DNA of 64,000 nt, taken from Methylosinus sp. Ce-a6 (lineage in GTDB: Bacteria; Pseudomonadota; Alphaproteobacteria; Rhizobiales; Beijerinckiaceae). Shown piece by piece: positions 25,353-33,815 of this stretch. A program made the translations under genes and the position numbers. The stretch lies in contig NZ_BGJX01000013.1 in NCBI RefSeq assembly GCF_009811655.1, positions 1 to 64,000 on the forward strand. The letters run 5' to 3'. Position 1 is the first letter of the stretch; each line of letters starts with the position of its first letter. The notes under the pieces were generated by a model that did not search any database, had not been told where the DNA came from, and saw only the letters and a program-made list of their open reading frames with translations.

Positions 25353-26462
25353 ATGATAAAGCGATCGTCCAACGCATGCGCCATCCGTCAGGCCACAATT
25401 CGTTTCGGCCTGATCTATTGGGGTGGCGCGTTCCTTTCATCAGTTGTTCTTTGGATTCTTAAAACAACAGAATCTGTAGACTACACCCAACGCGTCGCAT
25501 ATATTGCAGAAAAAATTCTTCGATATGGATCCGGATGGTTTATTACGGCTGGAATTTCGTATATTTTGTTTTGCTTAGATAGGTGGGCGAGCCGTCGCGG
25601 GCCATCGGAAAGCTCCCTGCCGATTTTCGTCATATCTTCCTTCTTGATCTCCCTAGCAGCGGCGCCGGTTTGGGCTGCATTGGGCTATGCCGCTCAAGCT
25701 GTCTACCCTTTGCCACAACTGGCGGCTCACGACTGGAATAGTTTCATCAACGACACAGCCTTAGGTGCGGCGTTGTTTTTTGGCTGGTCCTGTCTGTTCG
25801 TCAGCCTCATCTTCAGTTTCGAACTCCATGACCGCGGACGTCGGCTAGCCGCTGCCCGTGAGGAAGCGCTGTCGGCGCAAATGCGCGCGTTGCGGTACCA
25901 GGTAAATCCGCATTTTCTCTTCAACACGCTGAACTCGATCGCCGGCCTGATCGAGGAGGGATCAGCCACCCGCGCCGAGCGCATGGTCCTGTCGCTCTCG
26001 ACATTCCTGCGCGCGACCTTGTCGCTCGATCCCATGCATGACGTGTCCTTGGCGGATGAGCTGGCTCTTCAGGAGGAATATTTGCAGATCGAGCGCGAGC
26101 GCTTCTCTGACCGAATGGCGTTCAGCATCGACATGCCCGAGGACGTGCGCAGCGCCCTTGTGCCGAGCCTGATCCTGCAGCCGCTGATCGAGAACGCAAT
26201 CAAGCACGGCGTCGGCGCCACTGTCGGCAAGGTCGAGATCGCGCTGCGCGCGCGCCGTGAGGCAAACCGGCTTCGGGTCACGGTCGAGAACGACATGCCC
26301 ATCGAGGATGACGGCAAGAAGCCTGCCGGCATGGGAGTCGGTCTGCGCAACGTCGCGGAACGGCTGCACGCCCGCTTTCAAGGCGACAGCTCGTTTTCAT
26401 CCGGCCCGGTCGCGCCCGGCCGCTACCGCGCGTTCATCGAGCTCCCGTGGCGGCTCGCATGA
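25353..26462 (+). CDS. LytS/YehU-type membrane sensor histidine kinase (second copy)
   Basis: 369 residues. Four transmembrane helices span ~15-160 (FGLIYWGGAFLSSVVLWIL; WFITAGISYILFCLDRW; PIFVISSFLISLAAAPVWAA; LGAALFFGWSCLFVSLIFSF). The kinase core has RYQVNPHFLFNTLNSIAGLI, LILQPLIENAIKHGVGATVG and MGVGLRNVAERLHARF. It overlaps the response-regulator gene by ATGA, as in the first copy. The first ~250 bases have lower GC than the rest, suggesting that the sensor half has a different origin from the conserved core. Confidence 0.92.
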   Translation: MIKRSSNACAIRQATIRFGLIYWGGAFLSSVVLWILKTTESVDYTQRVAYIAEKILRYGSGWFITAGISYILFCLDRWASRRGPSESSLPIFVISSFLISLAAAPVWAALGYAAQAVYPLPQLAAHDWNSFINDTALGAALFFGWSCLFVSLIFSFELHDRGRRLAAAREEALSAQMRALRYQVNPHFLFNTLNSIAGLIEEGSATRAERMVLSLSTFLRATLSLDPMHDVSLADELALQEEYLQIERERFSDRMAFSIDMPEDVRSALVPSLILQPLIENAIKHGVGATVGKVEIALRARREANRLRVTVENDMPIEDDGKKPAGMGVGLRNVAERLHARFQGDSSFSSGPVAPGRYRAFIELPWRLA

Positions 26463-27235
26463 GCGAGCTCACGATTCTCGTCGTCGACGATGAGCCGCTC
26501 GCGCGCCGCAGGCTCTTGCGTCTGCTCGCGAAGATGGAATGGGTCGGGCGGATCGACGAAGCCGCCGACGCCAGGGAGGCTCGTCGCGCGGCGGAACAAT
26601 CTCGGCCCGACATTGTTCTGCTCGACATTCAAATGCCGGGCGGTAGCGGCTTCGATGTTCTGGAAAGCCTCGGACCGGAGCCGCCGGTGGTCGTTTTCGT
26701 CACCGCATTCGACCATCACGCCCTACGCGCCTTCGAGGCCAACGCCGTCGACTACGTCACCAAGCCGATCGAGCCGGGGCGCTTCGCCCGCGCCCTGGAG
26801 CGCGCGCGGATTGCCGCGGGCGCGCGCCATCAGGCGGACCGAGTCGCCGAATTGCAGGAAACGATCGCTTCCCTGAAGCGCGCTTTGACCGAACAGCCGA
26901 AAAAGCCGACCGAGTTCTGGGTGAAGGCGCGAGGCGAATACTTGCGCGTCACGCTGGCCAATGTGATCCGCTTTCAGGCCGAACGCGATTATGTGCGTAT
27001 CCATGTCGTCGGCGCGGACTATCTCTTTCAGGAGAGCCTGTCCTCGCTCGAACGCCGTCTCGACGGCGAAGAGTTCCTGCGTATCCATCGTGGAGCGATT
27101 GTGCGCCGCAGCGCCATCACGCGTATCAAGCAGGCGCCTTTCGCGGCGCTGATCGCGATTTTGAGCGATGGTTCGGAAGTGCGCGTGGGGCGAACCTATG
27201 CGCCGTCGATCCGCGCGAGGCTCACGCGGGCATAG
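26459..27235 (+). CDS. LytTR-family response regulator
   Basis: 258 residues. Receiver domain 1-~120: acidic pocket in ILVVDDEPLARRRL, phospho-Asp in DIVLLDIQMPGGSGFDVLES, Lys in DYVTKPIEPG. A short helical linker precedes the LytTR DNA-binding domain (FWVKARGEYLRVTLANVIRF, then ERDYVRIHV and FLRIHRGAIVRRSAITRIKQ). LytTR proteins bind direct repeats upstream of cell-surface, bacteriocin or competence genes. Surrounded by exported-protein genes on both sides, it is the best candidate regulator for them. Confidence 0.93.
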   Translation: MSELTILVVDDEPLARRRLLRLLAKMEWVGRIDEAADAREARRAAEQSRPDIVLLDIQMPGGSGFDVLESLGPEPPVVVFVTAFDHHALRAFEANAVDYVTKPIEPGRFARALERARIAAGARHQADRVAELQETIASLKRALTEQPKKPTEFWVKARGEYLRVTLANVIRFQAERDYVRIHVVGADYLFQESLSSLERRLDGEEFLRIHRGAIVRRSAITRIKQAPFAALIAILSDGSEVRVGRTYAPSIRARLTRA

Positions 27236-27273
27236 CGTGAGCGCCTTCTCGGCCGACTTCCGTAGGACCGTGC

Positions 27274-28026
27274 TCACTGTTCGAGCGGAACGCCGTTCTG
27301 TGCTAGCCACTCGGCGACCGACTGCCGCGCGCGCCGCGCCTCTACGGTGAGCAGACGCTCCTGCGTCATGAAGAGATAAGGCTGGAAAGTCTTGCCCTGC
27401 CGATTGCGTGCCGCGGCCGGGGCTCCTCGCTGTAAGATTCTCAGGACCCTTGCCGGATCGCCGATCTGCGCCGCGACGTGCAGAATTGTATTGCCCATGT
27501 TGTCGGAATGATTCAAACGCGCTCCGGCGGCGAGCAACATTTCGAACTGTTGCTCCCGCCCCCACATCAAGGCCGCCATCAAAGGCGTCCTGCCGGTCAA
27601 CTCATTGCGGGCGTCGACATCGATGCGGCGCGTCAGCAGCTGGCGAAGATATGCCGGATCGTTCGCTTTGGCGGCAAAGTGAATCGTCGTATCGCCGTCG
27701 ATTCCGGGCTGCGCAGGGTCGGCGCCGACATTCAGCAGCGCTTGAAAGGCGATATGGCTTTTGTTGAGCATAGCCCATTGCAACAGCGTGACGTTTCTAT
27801 CGCCTCTCGATCGCACATCGGCGCCCGCGGCCACGAGCTCGGCGGCGCGCTTGCTGTCCCCCTGCATGGCTGCGTCGAGCAGCGCGACGACCTTAGGGTC
27901 GAAGAATATCTCGCGAGAGCTCGGCTCGCCTCCGCTCGGCTTCGGCAATAAGAACTGGAGCAGGCTAATTGCACCCAAGAGAAAATTCCGGCGAGAAAGC
28001 TTGGCCGATCGCTTCGCCCAGTTCAT
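27274..28026 (-). CDS. Tat-exported ankyrin-repeat protein
   Basis: 250 residues from ATG 28026, which overlaps the upstream stop (ATGA). The N-terminus (KLSRRNFLLGAISLLQFLLP) has a twin-arginine motif and hydrophobic core. About five ankyrin repeats follow (around AAELVAAGADVRSRGDRNVT; DGDTTIHFAAKANDPAYLRQ; TGRTPLMAALMWGREQQFEM; MGNTILHVAAQIGDPARVLR). The protein ends VAEWLAQNGVPLEQ. Ankyrin repeats bind proteins. With Tat export it would act in the periplasm, perhaps as a partner of one of the neighbours. Confidence 0.85.
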   Translation of the reverse strand: MNWAKRSAKLSRRNFLLGAISLLQFLLPKPSGGEPSSREIFFDPKVVALLDAAMQGDSKRAAELVAAGADVRSRGDRNVTLLQWAMLNKSHIAFQALLNVGADPAQPGIDGDTTIHFAAKANDPAYLRQLLTRRIDVDARNELTGRTPLMAALMWGREQQFEMLLAAGARLNHSDNMGNTILHVAAQIGDPARVLRILQRGAPAAARNRQGKTFQPYLFMTQERLLTVEARRARQSVAEWLAQNGVPLEQ

Positions 28027-28469
28027 GGCGCGGACTTCTTCCACGGCTCGAATGTGCTCAAAGTGTAGCCCATCTCGCCACTGATGTGGAGCGTCGCGCC
28101 TTTGCATTCCCGCAGGCGTGTCTCGAAGCTATGGCTCGTTTCGATCTGTCCGAGATCGGTCCGAACGCGCCCATGATGATGCCATACGGTCGCCTGATAA
28201 CGGGCGGTGTCGGTCCCCGTCCGCTCTATGCCCGCTGTTTCCAGCGACGTCTCATGGTCGGAGCCGTCGGCATCGAGAGTCTTCTTGACGACGCGTCGCT
28301 GTTCCTCGGCATATTGGCGCTCGAGTTCCTCGACGCATGCTCGATGCGACGCGAGCGTTTGCGAAGATGGCGGGACTGGCAGCCTGCCGCTCGCATCGGC
28401 CGGCTGCGACGCCAGAAAGATCACAAGACCGAAAGCCTTCGCCAGCGATCGGAAACGCATCCCTGCCAT
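28023..28469 (-). CDS. exported protein of unknown function
   Basis: 148 residues from ATG 28469 (signal peptide around LAKAFGLVIFLASQPADASG). The mature part starts with RACVEELERQYAEEQRRVVK and has a second cysteine near the end (LRECKGATLHISG). It overlaps the ankyrin gene by four bases; the two are translationally coupled and may work together. No family recognised. Confidence 0.65.
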   Translation of the reverse strand: MAGMRFRSLAKAFGLVIFLASQPADASGRLPVPPSSQTLASHRACVEELERQYAEEQRRVVKKTLDADGSDHETSLETAGIERTGTDTARYQATVWHHHGRVRTDLGQIETSHSFETRLRECKGATLHISGEMGYTLSTFEPWKKSAP

Positions 28470-28511
28470 AGACGTGCTGCTCCATCGATTTGTGATCGAT
28501 TTCAACTCGAA

Positions 28512-28937
28512 TCAACGAGTCTCGCCGGAATAGGGGGACTCTCCGCCTCGCGAGTCGTTCGTGTGCTCTTTCAGATTTCCGCAAACACAAACCGCGTCGG
28601 CGCAATTATTTGAAAGCTGTTTGCGAATGAACGAGCAGTCCGGCTTCGAATGAACCGTCTGTGTCTTGGTGGCGTTCTCATAGGCGTAGACGGCAGCCTT
28701 GGTGTCCAGAATTTCCATGAGTCTCAATCCGCTGTTTTGGCAGATCAGCCGCTCGATCGGCTTGCTTTGCCTTTGACAGTCGAGGCAGGACGGAACGTCG
28801 CCGTAAAATTCCGACAAATCGCCAATCGCGCGCTTGACCTTGTCGACGTCTACGTTCGGGCAATCGATCGCAAGTGCGCGCCCCGCGACGCCCGTGAGAA
28901 GCAAGTTCAACAAGGACGCCAACAAAGCTGTTCGCAT
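28512..28937 (-). CDS. LprI/DUF1311-like exported protein
   Basis: 141 residues. A signal peptide ends at GRALAID. CLDCQRQSKPIERLICQNSG followed by LRLMEILDTKAAVYAYENAT resembles the LprI/DUF1311 unit (Cys, ~10 residues, E-x-x-I-C, then D-x-x-hydrophobic repeats). Some members of that family inhibit lysozyme. Six further cysteines follow, including CADAVCVCGN, so the protein is probably disulfide-rich. The match is by pattern and modest. Confidence 0.6.
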   Translation of the reverse strand: MRTALLASLLNLLLTGVAGRALAIDCPNVDVDKVKRAIGDLSEFYGDVPSCLDCQRQSKPIERLICQNSGLRLMEILDTKAAVYAYENATKTQTVHSKPDCSFIRKQLSNNCADAVCVCGNLKEHTNDSRGGESPYSGETR

Positions 28938-28977
28938 ATCATCCTCCTTTACGTTCGTGTTCCGAACCGCGACGAAC

Positions 28978-29658
28978 TCATCGAAGCGGCTCGATGCGGG
29001 TGACGCAGGATCTCTTCGTCATATCGCTCCCGGGCGTGAACAGAGAGAAGGAAAAGAACGTCTCTCCTGGGCTGTTTTTGCCGCCATCCTCATTACGACC
29101 GGCGCGGACAAAAATCGGCCTGGGCTCGGCGAGAAGATTGATCCGGAAAAAGGCAGTGTGTTCGTCATCGAGCTGATCGCCATATCCGTCCGTCTTGCAA
29201 TTGTCGGAAAGCAGGGTCACGGTCCCGGCGCTCAGCTGCCTTTGGAGAATTTCCTGATAATTGCTGTTCGGATAAAACTTCTGAAGCTCTATTCCGCGAA
29301 CCCCTTTGGCGCTGTGGAAGACGACGTCGATCGAGGCGTCGCCTTCATTGCCTCTTTTGCTCGTTGCGCTCGAGCCGATCCCGACCGGCAGATCGACGTC
29401 GCCAAATCCCCTCAGGCGCAGTCGCCCCTGCAAATGGTAAGTCACGCCGAGGTCCTTCTCGGAGTCCTCGGGATAGGCGAAACCCTTCCAATCGATGTTC
29501 GAAAGCGCGGCGATCTCCTTGTCCCGCTTGCCCTGCGCGAAGGCGAAGAGCAGCGTTTCGAGCGGGCTGCTCGCAGCGAACGCCTCAATCGAGGCGCCGG
29601 TCGCCAACGCGATAAGGGCGAAAACAATAGTGAAGCGGGTGAAGATCTTATAGATCAT
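28978..29658 (-). CDS. exported protein of unknown function
   Basis: 226 residues with a signal peptide (FTIVFALIALATGASIEAFA). The mature protein has YHLQGRLRLRGFGDVDLPVG and a central VTLLSDNCKTDGYGDQLDDE. It ends with KRSCVTRIEPLR. It is beta-rich and has two cysteines. It is not recognised. It lies 40 bp upstream of the LprI-like gene on the same strand, so probably one operon. Confidence 0.65.
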   Translation of the reverse strand: MIYKIFTRFTIVFALIALATGASIEAFAASSPLETLLFAFAQGKRDKEIAALSNIDWKGFAYPEDSEKDLGVTYHLQGRLRLRGFGDVDLPVGIGSSATSKRGNEGDASIDVVFHSAKGVRGIELQKFYPNSNYQEILQRQLSAGTVTLLSDNCKTDGYGDQLDDEHTAFFRINLLAEPRPIFVRAGRNEDGGKNSPGETFFSFSLFTPGSDMTKRSCVTRIEPLR

Positions 29659-29779
29659 CTCGTCGTGGTTCCTTCAACATCGCCAATCGAGAAAGCACTC
29701 GACAATCCGCATCGGCGCGACAGCGCTCGTTTCATCCTTGCTCCAGTCACGGACGGCCGCTCGAGGCTCCGATAGTGGC

Positions 29780-30445
29780 TCACTTCTCGGCCGGCTCGCT
29801 CACGCATTTTTCAATCGGGAAAAGCACGAAGCGCTTACCTCTCAACGCGGCGGCTTTCTTCGGTTCGAGACCCTGTTCGCTGTAAGGATCGACCTCGAAT
29901 GACGTCAAAGCATACTGTCCGGTATTCTCCTGGTAGCGCCATGACCCATTCTCGCCGGAGTCCTGATCGGGGCCCCAAAGGTCGTAGCTCGTGATTTCCA
30001 AACTGTTCGGATTGATTTTCCCGTTCGGAAGTCTGGTCGCGACTTCGTATCCCGTCGCTCTGGGCTTTTCCGCCAACTCGGAACGAAGGTCGTCCGCCCA
30101 TCGAAGCTCGTATACGGGCTTTGCGAATTGCATCAGCCGGTAACCCTGGTAAGTCCGCCACTGAAGAAATACGCGGGTCCGGGTGGCGGAATATTCGCAA
30201 TGGAGATCGTAGATGACAGTGGCGAATCTGCCGCTCTGCGCGACCACGATCATTCGGTCATCCTTGATGACGTGTGCGTTATCGGTATCGTCGCATCCGG
30301 CATCGGTATGTGAAACGACGAATTTGCGCGCGTCTGGCACCATTGGAACGTCCGGCGGCAATTCTGCGCTGCAGGCCGAGGTTTGCGCGAGGAGGGCCAA
30401 GGCGCAAAGACGCGCAGCGACCCGGGTGGAGCTTTTATAAGTCAT
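29780..30445 (-). CDS. predicted lipoprotein of unknown function
   Basis: 221 residues from ATG 30445. The N-terminus LCALALLAQTSACSAELPPD carries a lipobox-like end (QTSAC), so the protein is probably membrane-anchored outside the cytoplasm. Features of the mature part are DAGCDDTDNAHVIKDDRMIV, YDLHCEYSATRTRVFLQWRT and a region (TSFEVDPYSEQGLEP) typical of surface-adhesin-like E-family proteins, which would be a weak match. Otherwise unrecognised. Confidence 0.6.
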   Translation of the reverse strand: MTYKSSTRVAARLCALALLAQTSACSAELPPDVPMVPDARKFVVSHTDAGCDDTDNAHVIKDDRMIVVAQSGRFATVIYDLHCEYSATRTRVFLQWRTYQGYRLMQFAKPVYELRWADDLRSELAEKPRATGYEVATRLPNGKINPNSLEITSYDLWGPDQDSGENGSWRYQENTGQYALTSFEVDPYSEQGLEPKKAAALRGKRFVLFPIEKCVSEPAEK

Positions 30446-30524
30446 GCAAGTCTCGACCATCTCGCAATCGTTCGTGTTCAGATTCATCAATGGCGAAAAC
30501 ATGCGGCGTTTTGCGATCTCTCGT

Positions 30525-31361
30525 TCAGCCGCGCTTACCGATGCAACGGCTTAATTTATCGCGGGCCATGAACCCGCTGTGCCATCCGATATCGAGCACG
30601 GTCTCGCCGCTGACATCGAGTCGGAAGCCCAGCTTGTCCTGCATGTTGGAGAGGAGCGCGTCGGCGGTCGGCACCGCGAGCGCTATGACGCCATATTCAT
30701 ATTTGTAGCTGCGATCAGTGTAGTTGAAGGCGTTCACCGTTTGCGTCTGCCCGTCATCCGACTGCATCAATGAAACCTGAATTGTGCGCACCGCGGCCGG
30801 CTTCGGAATGTTCGGACCCCAGAATGTCAGCAAGGCTCCTCGATAGTCGTCACCGGGCCCGGAGACGCGCACCGCGCCGTGGGCATTGATGAACATGGCG
30901 GCGCAGAACTCGCCAGGCTTTTTAGTGTGCGTGTCTTGAAAGAATTCCCACTTGCCGTTCCTGACCCAGGAATAGCGCGGGTCTTTTGTCATGCGCGCCG
31001 AGTCCTCGATCGTGTTCTTGGCGATGTTGGCCATCGCAAGCGTCGAGTCGAGCAGCCTCTGGGTCTTGTCAGGCAGCTGCGCCGCCTCCGCGGCGAGATC
31101 ACGACGACGTTGGCGCTCTTCTTCTTGTTGTTCGTAATAGTCCTGCGCAGCCTCGCGAGCACGCTCCATGTTCCAGTTGTGCACCTGCTGTTGTTGTTCG
31201 CAGATATTGGGGAGGTCTGAACAGGCTGCGGCAGGACCGGCGAATCCCGCCCAAGCGATCGAAGCACCTGAAATCACACATGACCATACAGTCTTCTTAT
31301 TTGCCGAAGGGTGGGACTCTGCCGAGGAGATGCTGTTCGTCAGGCTCTTGCCGTGGTCCAT
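30525..31361 (-). CDS. exported coiled-coil protein of unknown function
   Basis: 278 residues from ATG 31361. A long n-region precedes a hydrophobic core (CVISGASIAWAGFAGPAAAC). A highly charged helix (NMERAREAAQDYYEQQEEER, then QRRRDLAAEAAQL) follows, then a C-terminal globular half (TFWGPNIPKPAAVRTIQVSL; RLDVSGETVLDIGWHSGFMA). No family recognised. It starts 13 bp after the hydrolase gene stop, so it is co-transcribed with it. Confidence 0.65.
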   Translation of the reverse strand: MDHGKSLTNSISSAESHPSANKKTVWSCVISGASIAWAGFAGPAAACSDLPNICEQQQQVHNWNMERAREAAQDYYEQQEEERQRRRDLAAEAAQLPDKTQRLLDSTLAMANIAKNTIEDSARMTKDPRYSWVRNGKWEFFQDTHTKKPGEFCAAMFINAHGAVRVSGPGDDYRGALLTFWGPNIPKPAAVRTIQVSLMQSDDGQTQTVNAFNYTDRSYKYEYGVIALAVPTADALLSNMQDKLGFRLDVSGETVLDIGWHSGFMARDKLSRCIGKRG

Positions 31362-31374
31362 AGCGGCGTTCCTT

Positions 31375-32196
31375 TCAGCGCTGTTGGTGACGCAGGGTCG
31401 ACAGGATCTCGCGGACCGCGGTGACGACCGCCTCCGGCTTCTCGAGCGGAATGGCGTGACCGCTGTCGACCCACACTTGGCGGGCGCCGGGATTGAGGCG
31501 GAGAATGTCGATCCGCTTGGCGTTGCTGTCACGAGCGAGTTCGGAGCTCTCGCTCATCGGCTTGGCCGCGCTGAGGATCGTTACGGGCTTGCCGGCGAAC
31601 GGCGGCAAGGCGACGAGCGCCGCGCCAGTCGCCGGCAGGGCGTCCAGCTCTTCTTGCGCGACCCCCGGAGACGCCACGTCGATGGCGAGCTTGACCAAAA
31701 CCGGCCATTTCTCGCGCGCGCCGGCGCCGCTCAACTGCTCCGGATGCGTCGAATCGACCAGCACGAGGCCGGCCACTTCGTCGGGATGACGGCGCGCATA
31801 GAGTTGGACGTAAAGACCGCCGATGGAATGGCCGACCAGCACATAAGGCGGCGAAATCCCCTTGGCCCGAAGCGTCGCGCGGAGTTCCTCGACGATGGTG
31901 ACGCCATCGCGCGGCGTCGTCGCCGGCGCACTCGCGCCGATGCCGGGACGATTATAGGCAAAGACGGTGGTTTCGGTCGCGATGTCCGGCAGAACCTTCG
32001 ACCACCACTCCAGTCGACCGCCGAGCCCGTTTTCGAACACAACGGCCGGCGCGCCCTTTCCTGTGACGACGTGCTCAACCTTTCGCTCGGCGAGGACCGA
32101 AGTGGCGACGCCCTCCATCGAGGCGCAGCCGCCAACTGCGAGTATCGTGGCGAGAAGCATCGCGACGATACGGCCGGAGCGTCGAATGCGTAGCAT
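31375..32196 (-). CDS. alpha/beta hydrolase, lipoprotein
   Basis: 273 residues from ATG 32196. A lipobox follows the signal sequence (VAMLLATILAVGGCAS). The alpha/beta hydrolase fold shows an oxyanion region NGLGGRLEWW, a nucleophile elbow GHSIGG (Ser), a catalytic-acid region after VTILSAAKPM, and a C-terminal His in VDSGHAIPLEKPE. It is probably an esterase or lipase acting in the periplasm or at a membrane. The substrate cannot be inferred. It is the only clear enzyme among the exported proteins of this island. Confidence 0.85.
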   Translation of the reverse strand: MLRIRRSGRIVAMLLATILAVGGCASMEGVATSVLAERKVEHVVTGKGAPAVVFENGLGGRLEWWSKVLPDIATETTVFAYNRPGIGASAPATTPRDGVTIVEELRATLRAKGISPPYVLVGHSIGGLYVQLYARRHPDEVAGLVLVDSTHPEQLSGAGAREKWPVLVKLAIDVASPGVAQEELDALPATGAALVALPPFAGKPVTILSAAKPMSESSELARDSNAKRIDILRLNPGARQVWVDSGHAIPLEKPEAVVTAVREILSTLRHQQR

Positions 32197-32240
32197 GGAG
32201 TCCAGTAGTGTTTTCTCTCGATTGCGTCGAGTCTCGTCCA

Positions 32241-32681
32241 TCATCCTCTATCGTCCCGCGACATCGACGCCAGAACATGACGATACGCAGGGATCATCGA
32301 CTGCGGATCCGACGCCCGACGCACTTTGATTTCGTTCTCGATCAGGCCCTTGAAAAACGCCACGAAGTCGTGTTTTCCCGTATCGGAGGAAACGCTTCCA
32401 TCGAAATCCCCGCCGGCGAACTGAACTTGAAACAGATCATCGAGCGTGATTTCGCCTTGCTCGAACTTGCTCTTACCCCACGCCACATATTCAGCCTTGG
32501 CTATGTTAGCAAAGTCCGGCTGGCCGAACCTCCATGCCCGTGATGCATTAACCTCGGCGGTCGTTACTTGCGCTTCTGCAAAGTACGACTCAAAGGGGTC
32601 AGCGCTCTGTGGTTTTTCTGCAACCCTCGGCGCCGTCGACTCCGGCGGGTGTGCGCGAAATGCCAGCGTGGAAATTTTCAT
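32241..32681 (-). CDS. protein of unknown function
   Basis: 146 residues from ATG 32681 (MKISTLAFRAHPPESTAPRV). No signal peptide, unlike its neighbours. Aromatic and acidic in the middle (ANIAKAEYVAWGKSKFEQGE, then ITLDDLFQVQFAGGDFDGSV). The helical C-terminus (FFKGLIENEIKVRRASD) is reminiscent of small phage-like or flagellar-rod-like proteins, but I cannot assign it. It is the first gene of the leftward run ending at 27274. Confidence 0.6.
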   Translation of the reverse strand: MKISTLAFRAHPPESTAPRVAEKPQSADPFESYFAEAQVTTAEVNASRAWRFGQPDFANIAKAEYVAWGKSKFEQGEITLDDLFQVQFAGGDFDGSVSSDTGKHDFVAFFKGLIENEIKVRRASDPQSMIPAYRHVLASMSRDDRG

Positions 32682-32882
32682 CGCTCGTTCCTTATCGGGA
32701 AAGGCTTGGGACACGTTGGTTTTTTGAACGCCCAGCTTCGGCCTGCTTCAATAACACTTGCTTCGACGCTCGTGCCTAGATGCTCCGGAGCACCAGTACA
32801 CTATTGCTCTCGTGCCAGATCAGAGCGGCCGACGAGGCGCTCGAAATGGTTGCGGTGCAATTTGTGCCGATAGCTACGCGAT

Positions 32883-33616
32883 GGGGTCCGGCAATTCGTT
32901 AGGATCAGGCAGCGAGCACCGCACTCCAGATTTCGGGCGCAGTTCTTCCTGCGGCTTTGAATTTACTCAGCGCGAATTGACCCTTCCTGATGCAATGCAT
33001 GAGTTCGACGCCGGCGATCGTGATCGCCGCATGTCGGAATCGCTTGAACCTGAGCATCGGCCCCAAACGAAGCTTGATAGATCGGTGATCCTGTTCAATC
33101 ATATTATTTAGGTATTTCGAAGATCGAATTCGAGTCCGTGCGCCGCCTCGATGCTGTGCGAGAAGCTCGCGCGCCGCCCGATGTGCCGCCTGATATCTGT
33201 CGAGCGTAATTTTGCGCGGGGGCCGTCCGTGGCGCGCGAACGCACGACGGAAAAACGCTTTGGCGGCGGCGACATCTCGCTTCGCGCGCAGAAAAAAATC
33301 CACTGTTTTTCTCGCCTTGTCGACGGCGCGGTAGAGATAGACCCAGCGCCCCTTGATCTTGACGTAGGTCATCGACGCGCCACGATCCGCCGACTTGGCG
33401 CGCGAAACGGTTCCACCGCTTTTCGAACTCCGGAACGTAGCGCTGAACCCAGCGCATGATGGTCGTATGGGCCAACGACTAGCCGCGCTCCGCCATCATT
33501 TCCACGAGATCTCGGAAGCTTAACTTGTGTCGCAGATACCAGCGCACGCAGAGAGTGATGATCTCGCGGTCGAAATGGCGCCCTTTGAACCCGCTCACGC
33601 CGTTCGCACCAGAGCC
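32883..33616 (-). mobile_element. IS6-family element, left copy (inactive)
   Basis: Left terminus GGCTCTGGTGCGAACGGCGT lies at the high-coordinate end (33616); the opposite end is GGGGTCCGGC at 32883-32892. The transposase (GTG start near 33597, then FKGRHFDREII, down to 32905) resembles the right copy but has a stop codon after EMMAERG (~33480) and a frameshift within GSWRVD (~33390). Later blocks are intact (KITLDRYQAAHRAARELLAQ, NNMIEQDHRSIKLRLGPM). At 734 bp it is slightly short for the family. Confidence 0.88.
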
Positions 33617-33815
33617 GTTTCGAGAGGTCATCGAGGCGCTTGGCTTCAAATTGGTCAATAGCATTTTGACGACGGCATCGATCGCTCTGCGTGTCCGTCG
33701 AAAAAATACCGGGTCATCGCCGCGGTTCAAATGCGCGGCTGAGCTTTGATAGTCTCGGAGCACGAATGGACGTTCGTCCGAGTGTCACATCTCCGCAGCC
33801 ACGACTGTCCGCTTA

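Noticed and set aside
30525..31532. longer version of the coiled-coil exported protein starting at 31532
   Set aside because: The extra 57 residues are Ser/Arg/Pro-rich and overlap the hydrolase gene; ATG 31361 gives a sensible N-terminus.
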